Assembly (NCBI GenBank): GCA_031002005.1
Contig: CM061920.1
Span: 45,486,610-45,550,609, forward strand
Length of the DNA: 64,000 nucleotides
Origin: Vandiemenella viatica
Taxonomy: Eukaryota > Arthropoda > Insecta > Orthoptera > Morabidae
Reading direction: 5' to 3'
The notes under the pieces: model-generated
Told to the model about the DNA's origin: nothing
The model's input: only the letters and a program-made list of their open reading frames with translations
The model's database searches: none
Program-made: the position numbers and the translations under genes
Shown: piece by piece, positions 43,801 to 54,479 of the stretch
Position numbering within the stretch: position 1 is the first letter of the stretch
How the letters are laid out: each line of letters begins with the position of its first letter

Positions 43801-44639
43801 TTTACACTTATTCAAATTTTTACTTCTAATTCTTTCACTTTTTGAGGTATACCAGTAGTTCCTACTTCTCTTCTTCTTTGCTTTAGCTGATTTTAAAGTG
43901 TCATACAGTAGCATTCTTTCCTTGAAAAAAGGTGAAATCATAAGGAAAAAATACAAGTTAGTGTTTATAACAGGTTTGATGAATCTAGGTATATGATGGA
44001 TCCTTACATGGTCCTGTCATGTTCCTGCTATTGCGGTCTTGGCATGACTAGTTGTGCTTTCATTCTTTCCACATTTTCACTCAAGGGTTTTTAAGTAATA
44101 TCGAAGATTACTCACTCAGTGTTTGATGATAGTTGTGAAGAAGGAAAAAATGACATCCAAAAATGTACCAAAGAGCAGTATAAAAGAGTGCATTGAAACT
44201 TACAAGGCCAATAATAAACATGTTCTGACTAACGTGTATATTACTAATAGATAATGGAGGCAAAGAAACTGCACTTTTTTCTTTGATAATCTGTGTTCTT
44301 ATTTTTTATTATTATTATTATTTTACAAACATGGGGTTTAAGTAAAGTTTCCTTTCTACATTTGCCTTCTACATGCTGAAAATCAAAACTTGCACAAGGA
44401 ATAAGATTTACTAAGTTATAAATTGAATGTCTGGGTACAGTAAAATTAACAAATAAACATTAGTTGTTTCCATTGTTGAAAAATTCAAATATTTATATGT
44501 TTTACTCTACTTTTTATGACTTTTAAATAAAAGTTATAAGACTTAACACTCTATGTAAAGCTATATTTTTGGGCCACCTCTCTTTAGTTCACTTTACAAC
44601 ATATCCATAAGTTTGTCAAAACCATTGAGGAGTAAGTTT

Positions 44640-46050
44640 AATCCAGACTAAAACGGAGCCGTTGTGAGCAAGTATTAGCACTGACATCATATATTGAGGC
44701 TGGTTTTTAGAAGAAGTTAAAGACATCAGTAGCTTTTGTCGATCTAACAGCGGCATATGATACGGTGTGGCTAATTGGGCTTCTACTTAACCTTAAAAAG
44801 GATATAGCCTTTAGGAAACTAACATCACTCCTGAAGAATATGCTGACCAACCCATATTTTAAGGTCACTGTTGGGCATAAGACAAGTAAGTCATTTACAA
44901 TAAAAATGGATTACCTCAAGGGTCAGTACTAGCTCCATTGCTCTTCAACTTGTACACCAGTGACCTGCCTGAAACAACCGGCAATAAATTCTGCTATGCT
45001 AACGACTTAGCTATCGCTGCCACATTAGAGAAAGATGAAAGCACTGTCTCTAATGACTTTGAAACCTTGAATGCATATTATAGGAAGTGGAGAACCCAAA
45101 CCTGATGAAAACTGAAGTATGCGCATTCCACTTGAGCAATAGAATAACACACCAGTAGCTCAAAGTGAACTTATGCCACCAGAGAGTGAAACATATTTCT
45201 ATCCTAAATATCTTGGCATCACCCTAGACCGCTCCTTAGCATTCAAAAAACACCTGGAAAACACAAGTCAGAAACTTAAAACACGAAACAACATCATGAA
45301 GAAGCTAGCTGATACTTCGTAGGGAGCTGATTCGGACACACTACGAACAACCACTCTCACCATGGTTTACCCTGTCGCTGAGTACTGTGCTCCAGTGTGG
45401 CAATGTACTGCTCACACTAGAAAAATCAATGTCCATCTGAATGAGTGTATGAGTGTAATAACTGGCATCCTAAAATCCACCCCTGTCCCCTGGTTACACC
45501 TTATCAGCAAAATACCTCCTCCAGAGGTAAGACGCCAAGAAGCAACAGCACATGAGTGGATAAAACTACACCATCCTGACCATCCACAGGATCTCCTAAT
45601 TGACGAGGTCCTAAATGACTTACGCCCCCACTCGTCTTAAATCCAGAAATCCAGTATTGCAAGATGTATTTGACTTTGATATCAAGGAAAAATAGCGACA
45701 AAACTGGAACTCCGTGAAACATCCAGATATTAATGATCCCACAACTGGACTTCCGGGATTCCACCTACATAGAGACCAATGGGTCAAATTAAATGAACAG
45801 GCCATGTGAAATGCATTGTCATGCTGTATAAGTTGGGTCTTCAGGATTCCCCTGCATGTGACTGTGGTGCGCCTTCCCAGAATGTGGAGCATCTCATCAA
45901 GAATGCCCTCTAAGAAAATTTGATGGAGCTACAACTTCCTTCATAGAATGGCTGGAAGAACTGGGGATCAACTTGTGAATACTGCCAACGTTCTTGTCAT
46001 TGTATATATTTATATGTATTATATTAGTTGCTTAGCCATATGACAAATAA
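44640..46050 (+). pseudogene. Jockey-superfamily LINE reverse transcriptase, decayed
   Basis: Frames read LTSYIEAGF, KKLKTSVAFVDLTAAYDTVW (motif A), LTSLLKNMLTNPYFKVTVGH, PLLFNLYTSDLPET-like motif B text, a changed motif C (YANDLAIAA; YADDLAIA in relatives), then MVYPVAEYCAPVWQCTAHTR and MSVITGILKSTPVPWLHLIS. The first Asp of the YADD box is replaced by Asn. Stops and frameshifts are scattered. It ends near an ATAAATAAAATAA tail at about 46050. Confidence 0.7.
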
Positions 46051-46569
46051 ATAAAATAACCTGGAGATACGACTGCATTGTTACTATAATACGTTTCCAG
46101 TTGACATTGAAGAGTGCTGCATTCCTGTATGGTTTAAATGAATGGCTTTTATGAGGGTCTTGTTGTATTAGACTGTTTTAAATTAGTGATTCATAGAATT
46201 ATTTTTGATATTTTCCTGATCCAGCCTATTATTATCGATGCTCTCCCCCACAGTCAGATGCTAATAGCATAACATATTCATAATAATGAAACTGCTCAAG
46301 ATTCTAATTATCAAGTTCTATAATTTAATTAAATACTGTGCAATAATTAGTTTAAGGTTTTTATAAATAATGTTTAAACTCTTCTGATAATTATTGCATA
46401 CCATAAAATATTCCTTCCATTAAACCTCATATATCAAATTGCATGTTTCAGGAATTAAATAACCCAATGATGTAGAAGAAATTCCCGAACTGATTGTTAA
46501 AAACACATAGTTTCTCACAGTTGAAATATAGTGGAGTTAAGACCAATATTTTCTCAGATAAGTTTTTGG

Positions 46570-46760
46570 TAGTGTTGTACTAGTCATTCACTTGACATGC
46601 CCAAACCACTTAAGTTTTGATGACTTAAGTCTTTCTTCCATGGATTCCCTTTATTTCCTCAGATGGTATGGTTTTTCACATTTTTTTATCTTCCTTCTGG
46701 AAATTTGGTCCATCCAATTTGAGTAGTTCAGGAAATATGTCATAATAAATTCCAAAAACC
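46570..46760 (-). pseudogene. LINE RT tail fragment
   Basis: The - strand reads KKCEKPYHLRK, stop, RESMEERLKSSKLKWFGHVK. The KLKWFGHVK motif is the C-terminal signature of RTE-like LINE proteins. The remaining interval 46770-48010 shows no gene I can name. Confidence 0.5.
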
Positions 46761-46769
46761 ATTCAGCTC

Positions 46770-48010
46770 ATTTTTCCCTTAACTCATTTAGAAATTGTAT
46801 GTTACTATATCTCTCGCAGGGAAAGTCATTTTTTTGAACACATAATTTATGTATTTTTTTCTTTCTAAATGAAGAAAACGCTGCCTGATCAATGCAATCA
46901 ACTGCTAGTTGCTTTTAATGAACAACTTGAACACACATCATTGTTACTGCTTCACTGTTAGTCAGAAAAACACCTCTTGATGGACCAAGTAAAAGGACGA
47001 GTTAGTGGAATAATTCCTTGAAATGTTGTGAAAACTGCTCACTGACAGTGGCTCCTTCCATGGTCAGCAGATAGTATGGTGGATAGCCATACCCACCCGA
47101 GAAATTTCTAACCAACAAGAATTTGAAAGTGACCGAACGTGCGACATCCATATAGAGAATGAACATAGTGAGAGAGCAGCTGAGCATAGACATACATATA
47201 ATAGACGGCTCGTCCCTTAATAACACAAGGCACAAAGATAGATGATGGAGTCATGACCATTTGCCAGTTACATAGAGACATAATGGCTATCACTTTACAT
47301 CCATTTTATATGTTTACTGTGGTCAGTCAGTCAGGCCTGATCTATAATGTATGTCTGTGGAACATGAATATTACTATTATTATATTTCTTTTTACGTAGG
47401 ATAACCAAGTAACATTTTCAGGTGGACCCTCTTTTTCTGACTAGGCATCTGAGCCTAACATGATCCATCGGCCCTTGCTCTTTCCTTTAAGATCAACTAC
47501 AATTGTAAAGATTGCGTACTGTTAGTGGGCTTTGAGGATAATATCTTCCCTGCAAACATCAGCAAGATTATCCCAAAGGTATACGCTACATGAAGAGTAT
47601 AGGAAATTTTTTTAGTGTCTTACTTTGGACTTATTTTCCCCTCACACATCTGATAGGAAAGAGCAAGAAATTATAGAAAGTAAGTCAGTGAATGTGAGGT
47701 TTAATACAAAATGTTTTTACTTTTAACTCACAAATACATAACCAGTGTGGGACAGAACCTTCTTTTCTTTTCTAATGCTGTTACTTTGTACAATCTCTTA
47801 CGAAATCACTTAGCACGCAGCTATGTAAACAGAAGTTTGTTATCTGAAATATCTATTATAATGTGCAAATTATTAAAAAGTTTTTCAGTAATATTCTACT
47901 AACTACCATTTAAAAAGAATGATCATAAAAAAGGTTTTAATGATAGTATATTGTAAATAAGAGTAATTAGATCAAAACTTTGAAATTAAGCTGCTAAAAA
48001 TTCTCTGTTC
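46770..48010. other. Intron sequence without a recognised gene
   Basis: The - strand has a 77-codon frame at 47002-47235 (NFSGGYGYPPYYLLTMEGAT) that looks protein-like but matches no family I know. The rest is AT-rich intron upstream of the last chitinase exon. Confidence 0.4.
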
Positions 48011-48013
48011 CAG

Positions 48014-48172
48014 ACTCAGTTTATAAAGAGCCTGGGCCTTGGTGGGGGAATGATATGGGCATTAGACCTTGATGACTTCCGAAACCGATGTGGCTGTGGC
48101 AAGTACCCATTGTTGCGGACCATCAACAGTGAACTAAGAGGTCTTACATCAAACACACATGACTGCACCTGA
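48014..48172 (+). CDS. Cht10: GH18 chitinase (Cht10-like), terminal exon
   Basis: The exon reads TQFIKSLGLGGGMIWALDLD, DFRNRCGCGKYPLLRTINSE, LRGLTSNTHDCT and stops with TGA at 48170-48172. GGGMIWALDLDDF is the fourth GH18 signature (GxxxWxxDxDD), whose Trp lies at the base of the active site. No chitin-binding domain follows, so the protein ends with this catalytic domain. Acceptor CTGTTCCAG. The stop falls a short way past the conserved barrel end, so this is the natural C-terminus. Confidence 0.93.
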   Translation, partial: TQFIKSLGLGGGMIWALDLDDFRNRCGCGKYPLLRTINSELRGLTSNTHDCT

Positions 48173-48500
48173 TGCTGAAAATACGACTGTAAATTTTTGT
48201 TGGTTCGGAATTATATTTTTTAATTCACTGAATGAAGAAAAAGACAAACGTGTTTGAAAAGGAAATTTTCATTCACTGAAATTGCCATGCATGTATACTG
48301 AAATGGATTTGAAGTAAGGAATATAACTTGGAGCATCTAAGATGTTTATATCAGGAATATCTTAAAAGACTCTTTTTAACACGTCTAAGTAAATAAAAGA
48401 CATCTCACAGCAAGTGTTGATTTACAGGGTATTTTAAACATCACAGATTTAAAGTGTAGTGATGACCAGTTGTTACTTGCAATAAAAAAAATGTTAATTT
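48173..48500 (+). terminator. Chitinase 3' untranslated region with polyadenylation signals
   Basis: AATAAA occurs at 48392-48397 and 48481-48486, about 220 and 310 bp after the stop. Either could direct polyadenylation. The sequence is AT-rich without repeats. Confidence 0.55.
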
Positions 48501-49221
48501 GAAAAATCTGTTGTTAACTATGCTATTTGGAGATTTATGATTGCAGCCTGATCAGAATGATTCAGAGTAGTGTATTTCCTTTACAGTTGCTTCTCATTTA
48601 ACAAGAAACATTTTTCTTGTGCCTTTTTTTATAAAACATAAAAATAAATAGAGGCAATTAAAATGGAATGTTAAACATGAATTATTATATTTTAACTACC
48701 ATACCTAAATTTATATAAGTTTTGTTAAATAACACATAGATCTTTGTAATTACCTCAAAGTCACATCATCTATTGCTGTAGTTTTTATACTATTTGTTTA
48801 ATTTTAGTGTTTGTAACCTACTGATTACACAGACCGTTTCAATCTACCTACAGTAGTCTCTAGGTAAGATATCATAATAAATAATATTTTAATTAATTTA
48901 CTATGAGAGTACAGAAACTGATTCAGAACAAGGCTGCCTACAACTTTCTCTGATTAGAAAGTTTTTCTTGTTCCTTTAATAGATTCATTTAGAGTATAAT
49001 GAAGATTGTAATGCTTCCTGGGCACTATAGCAGTATGCCTATGGTCTTTCTATTGGTTTTCAGGGAGAATTTATGTCCCATGGGATGGGGTTGAGTGAAT
49101 AAACTGGATCTATGGTAAATAAGCCTCGAGATGTACTCAGGTTAACACCTTCCACTGAGTATTTGAGTCAACGAAAATGATCACCAGCCTGTGCTACACA
49201 GTAAAATAAAATCTTCTGATT

Positions 49222-49890
49222 TTATTTAATTTAAATTCATTGCAATGGAGCGCATACTCCAGTGGCAATTTCCTCGTACACCCATTTCCTCCCCTCCCCC
49301 CCCCCCCTTTTTCCTGAACTCTTCTACATTTGCCCTCTACAAATTTCAACTTCAAATTCTTTCAATGTTTTTGGTAAATTATTCATCATTTCTCTTGGTA
49401 ACTTATTCCAATCCCTGACACCCTTACCTAAACAAGAGAATCTTCATACAATCTTTTGTCTGAAATCGAGTGCCAGCTTGTGGCAATGGACATCTTTTCC
49501 CTTCCATGCATTACATATCATACTTACACCAATATCTTTTGATGCCTCATCACCAACATACAGCATGTACACTCCTGCGACCCTCGTCACCCTCCTCCTG
49601 TCTTCCAATAAATCCCATTCCAGCTCTTTTATCATGTATGTTATTGATTGCGTTCTGTGGTAATTTCCAGAAACAAATCTAGCAGCCCTCCAACTCCTAT
49701 ATTTCATACTCAAAAAGTGGTTCCCATACTACACTACCATATTCAAGCAACGATCTGACCAAAGTTTTGTAACCCAATTCATTTACTTGTCTCATACATC
49801 CCTTCATCACTGTCTCCAACAAGTGCAGAATTTCGAAACCATTTCCTACTACCTGTCCAATGTGTCCTGCCCAGCTAAGCTTGTTATCAA
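49222..49890 (-). mobile_element. 5'-truncated LINE end, common family
   Basis: The - strand reads KYRSWRAARFVSGNYHRTQS, ITYMIKELEWDLLEDRRRVT in the RT tail. It ends GGAGTATGCGCTCCATTGCA then an ATTTAAATTAAATAA tail. It supplies an uninterrupted reference for the insertion point at 33452. Confidence 0.75.
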
Positions 49891-49960
49891 ATGTATTGCT
49901 GTTTGCACTGTGTTTGCTGCTGTGAACATTTCATTTTCTAATATTTGAAAGTTTTTTATA

Positions 49961-50025
49961 ATGCCAAGTTGTGTTGTATACGGTTGCACAAACAGACAAG
50001 ATAGGAAACATCCTGGACTAACGTT
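49961..50025 (+). CDS. Candidate first exon of a THAP-domain protein
   Basis: ATG 49961 begins MPSCVVYGCTNRQDRKHPGL TF, and a possible donor GTAACT follows at 50026. THAP zinc fingers start M-P-x-x-C-x4-C and continue to a G-x-x-F-H segment, where a first intron often falls; this matches that pattern (C-x4-C, GLTF). The second half of the finger (CxxH, AVPTF) is not found nearby. Reading on without splicing gives a stop within two codons. It may be the start of a host gene, a P-element-type transposase, or a relic. Confidence 0.4.
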
Positions 50026-50039
50026 TCGTAACTAAATCA

Positions 50040-51640
50040 CATTGTAATTATTGTTCTTGAAGTGTTTGATAAGTAACTGCAAGGTTAGAGCCTATGGCTA
50101 TAAATTTATTCATTGCTCTCAATAGGATGATATCATTCTCAAATGTTTGTTGGTGTAGTGTAGACAATCAGCATATGTTACTACTTTGCACCCAAAAGGC
50201 TAGCCTTATTGTAAACAAGTATTGAAAGTCTAATTTAAGCGGGTCAAGTTTACCTCACGATATAGTGAATGTGCATACTTTAGTCCAGTTTCAGTTTACA
50301 CTGAAAGTGTATGATGAAATTAATTGTGATAATTTGTGCTGTGTGAACTACTAAACTTGATGAAGCAAACGTTGTTCTTACCAGAATTGTAGTTCACGAT
50401 GCATTTCATGTGTTTAGATCTGTCCACATAGTTTGATTTTATAGCGGCAATATTAATGGAAATGTGAGTAGGTTGAAATGCGACGTGCACCAAAAGTGTA
50501 CAAACAATTTATTTATTAATAGTTGTTACTAATTTCATGAGCACTATGTTAGTGATACAATGTTTATCGCGATGTAAACTACTCCCATCTAACATTCTGA
50601 CTTTTGATGTATGGTGAGAAGATAAATCAACTGATGTTACGTAGGCCACTAACAGTACAATATCTTCTGAGTAAGCGCAAAAGCTATGAATTCTTTGGAA
50701 GAGTCCATTTAAAAAAAAAAAAAAAAAAAAAGTTCTAATCACTGTCTTAACGTAACCTAACCACCCCAATGTGGAGACAGCATATCTCAAGAACTAAGCG
50801 AGATATCAAAAATATATATTTTTCACTTTCGAGTTATCTTGTGTTTTATAATAATGTATCATCAAATTTGACCTTAGGGAAATTTTTCTTCTGTATTTCA
50901 ACCCGAAACTCCTTCCTCTCTCTTGAGACAGTATATCTCGAGAACTGAGCATGATATCAAAAAATTTCATTTCTTCATTTTTGATCTGTCTCATTGAGTT
51001 ACATAATAGTCCATCATCAAATTGCGGTACCATGGTTGCCTCATGATTCGCTTGAGTTTTTCGTGCCTTTTCCCCATGTTTCTTCGACCAAGCAATATGG
51101 TGGCCTTCCCACTCCACTTCTCTGTACCCGGTTTCACTCCAGTGCGTGGTGAAGGTTCCTTGCGTCGTCTCCGTATATTCCTTCCTCCATGGGTACAATT
51201 AACACATTCGAGACAGACCAACTTCACTACCCGTTACTGAATTTACAGTCACATGAGGTATGTTAATTTTGCAACTCCTTAACCTCAAAGTTCAACATTA
51301 CTGCCCGGTCATCTTCATTCACCTAGCCTCGCACCCAGATGGCACTACGAAGTAGCGTGGTCACCCTCCAACTCATTTTCAAAGACTGGGACGAGGCGAG
51401 CCTAGGACTGCTATTTATAGAAAGCTCGTGTGAACGCTTCTCTTCCTCTTTCACATGAGAAAAGTCCCAACTTCTGATGAAGTATATATAGTCTTCCGCG
51501 ATCATGGATTCTGACATCTGATTTCCTTAACTTCCCTAAATAAATTCTTATCTGTCTGAAATTTTGGCAGTAGTTAGACAGGTTTGTATATGTTAAATCT
51601 TTATACATTTTTTCTTAGCTATAACATTTTCTTAGTAAAA
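50040..51640. other. No firm gene; degenerate internal repeat at 50770-51020
   Basis: CAGCATATCTCAAGAACTAA at 50780 and CAGTATATCTCGAGAACTGA at 50931 start two related blocks spaced about 150 bp, each followed by GATATCAAAAA and later ATCATCAAATT. A 130-codon - strand frame at 50806-51198 spans them, with no family resemblance. I see nothing else. Confidence 0.4.
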
Positions 51641-52486
51641 AATTATTTTCTGTGCCAGTCTAAAAATGTTTATAACTTCCACATTTTTGAAGCTACAAAG
51701 CTGAAATAACTTTTAACTTTCTTCTAATTTACTGCTCTTTTGTTTGTTTTCTAACAGGTTGAATCAAAATTGTTATACAATTTCTTTACTCTCGAAATTG
51801 ATATATTTTGACCTATTCAACTGACAGCTCAGAAACGTGTTTTAAACTATTCTACGTTCCCTTTTTAATAACAAGTCGTTACTCTCTAATAATAGTTCTC
51901 AAGTAGTTCTATTATTACTTCACTAGATCAGAAAATTTTCTTGTACATTCTAATTCTCATATTACAGTTACAGGTAGAAGCCATATTAATTAGTTTATCA
52001 ATAATCTTATTTTTCGGAAATCAGCCAAAATATTGCACCAATTAAAAAACTGGTTTTAGTGTCATTCCTAAAAAAAAAATCTTTTTTAATTTAAAATTGG
52101 TGTCTCCTTTGAATTAATTCTCTCCTAAGTTTGACTATTTTACAATTTTAAACGTCATTTGCCGGCTGGTTTCAAATTTTAAAGTCTCATATCTCTTCAA
52201 GCAAACCTTCTACTAGTCAAAGTATGAAATAGCTGAAAAGATGAAGGTACTGTTTTCTTTTACGAAATAATCTGAATCCAAAAACCAGATATGCTAATAC
52301 TACTTTCTGACTTTCTATAACTGTTTTACTCTGAAATTTTGTACACAAATAACCAAACTTAATCTGTAATGCTATTTAATTGATCTCGCTGTTCTGTGAA
52401 CAAATTTTGTTACAAAGTTACAAAATTTTTTGTTTACCTTACCTGCCTCTCGAAAATTGAAGTTATTTCCAAAAGAAAACTGATTG

Positions 52487-52523
<37 letters not shown>
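51640..52523 (+). repeat. Unclassified interspersed repeat, copy 3, with A32 tail
   Basis: Blocks such as GAAGCTACAAAGCTGAAATA and GTTTTAAACTATTCTACG parallel 38140-38180 (GAAGCTACAGAGCTAAAATA, GTTTTAAACGATTCTAC). It ends in a run of 32 A (52492-52523), which suggests a retrotransposed origin. Confidence 0.4.
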
Positions 52524-52525
<2 letters not shown>

Positions 52526-53470
52526 GAAAACCTCTTTCCTATCTACTCTTTGGGTTGGTCTGTTCACTCATGCATTCTTTCTGTCTCTCACATTCATCCA
52601 ATTCTTAACCAACAATTTGCAAAATATTATATCATATTTACCATCGCCATTACTCATTGTTTTCAAAATTATCAAATTTAAATTATTGTATGTTATTTAC
52701 AACTGACGAAGCATGTGTTACGATTACAAAATATTAACTTTTTTCTCAGACTGTTCATCAATATATTCATTTTTCTAACAAATTTTCATATTAAATATTT
52801 ATATGAAATGTTTGTATTATGTGTTCAATTGTTAAAGTCTAAAATTCTGAAAAATACCACTATAATCACTCTTCCATATACAACACAAAAACTTCTACAA
52901 TTGGGCTTATTTTCCAAGTCTCTACAAAGGAACACCAAAATTTGCTAAAACAGACGGAATTATAAGTCCTGTCACGATTGACAATCTGTCTAGGGTTGCG
53001 GGGTGGGATAGAATATAATACAAAGCCCCATCAGCTTCAACTGCCAAGTGTGAGGTCCATCCCAGATGGCTGGCACAGCAGCGCATCATTGGGAAAACTC
53101 GTGCCAGTGAGCTGTCGATAAGAAAAATAGCACTAGTTTCTAGTCTTATCTATAGCGTAACGTTAAAATCCAACATAGAAATAAGTTACAGTGGAAATGT
53201 AAGAAAGCATAATCATATTTGGTATTAAAGTAATGAAAAATGTAGTAATATAAATCAAAGTGATTCGTAAGATAAAGCTTAAAAGTCATTACTAAAAAGT
53301 TTAGTTTGAAATCAAACAATCACCTAGTGCTGGAAAAAAGATAGTGTTCTCTGTATGAGACCAAATTCCTTAAATACTTAAATACACACAATCATGTATA
53401 AAAGAAACAGACATAGTAAAAATGAGAAAATACATGTTCCCCCAAGTAAATGACACAGGGTGTGTTCACA

Positions 53471-54200
53471 TAGAACATGTCTGTGAATGTCTCTTTTCGT
53501 AATTGAACCATCAAAATTTAACTTCAGCGAAAGTATCATCTACCGTAAACAAATGGTAGAGCATTGTGGTGTAGCTCCATTAATTCTAAGTAGAACATAA
53601 ACGTATACACAAATTTAACACAGACCATATGGGTCTGACTTCACTAATTTTTAAAGAGCATGTTGGAGAATGTCTCTTTTTGTAACTGAACCATTGAAAT
53701 TTAACCTCAAGGAGTGTATTAACTACTGTAAACAAATGATAGAGCTTTGTGGTGAATGTCTCTTTGAAATCTATGTAGCACATAAACATAAACACAAATG
53801 TAACACATTACACGATATGGGTCTGCCTTCACTCATTTTTAAAGAGCATGTTAGAGAAAGTCTCTTGTTTTCTAAGTAGCATTTAAAGGTATACACAATG
53901 TAATCCAGGGCCGCATTTAAGCATAGGCTACATAGGTTGTAGCCTATGGACGGGCAGCTCAAAAAGGGGACCCGCACCACAAGTAGTAGAGCTTAAAAAA
54001 AAATAGACAGGTCGCCCATAAATTTTATTGGACCGAATTTCGAATTGAAGTTCCTGGTCAGAGGGGCCACTGCCGAGACAGGGGGGCCCGTACCACATGT
54101 ATAACCTAGGGACCCACAAAGCCTAAATGCGGCCCTGATGTAATCATTAGACCATATAGGTAAGATATTATTTATTTTTAAAAGTCAAGTTGTAGAGTGT
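53471..54200 (+). repeat. 182-188-bp tandem repeat, about 2.5 units
   Basis: Landmarks (T)AGAACATGTCTGTG, AAAGAGCATGTTGGAG and AAAGAGCATGTTAGAG fall at about 53471, 53653 and 53841. Each unit carries GAATGTCTCTTT, GTAAACAAATG and ACATAAAC. The third unit is split by a hAT-type MITE. Confidence 0.75.
53906..54137. mobile_element. 232-bp hAT-type MITE with 8-bp duplication
   Basis: Termini CAGGGCCGCATTTAAGC and (reverse complement of the right end) CAGGGCCGCATTTAGGC differ at one base. ATGTAATC flanks both sides (53898-53905 and 54138-54145). No ORF of its own. hAT superfamily is inferred from CAGGG-type ends and the 8-bp duplication. Confidence 0.9.
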
Positions 54201-54479
54201 CTCTTGACTTAAAAACTAGTATTATTACAAAGAATATTCCTATTATAGCAGGGAAACAACATTTCCTGACAGAGGTACACTGCTTAACAAATCTTATATG
54301 TATATAAAAATAGACGTGTTTTTCCCTATATTTCACTTTTCAGCCACCAAGATCACTGGTGTTTGTGTGGGGAAGTAGCATGGAGTTTCCTATCCTGCAC
54401 AACGTTGGCCGAATGCCGATAGCTGTGGGGATGTGGAAGATATGATGATTAAAGTTGGTAAATGCAGGGCGTTTTTATA

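Noticed and set aside
11672..48172. The chitinase as a pseudogene
   Set aside because: All five exons are open, in phase, have GT/AG sites and keep conserved GH18 motifs up to a natural stop.
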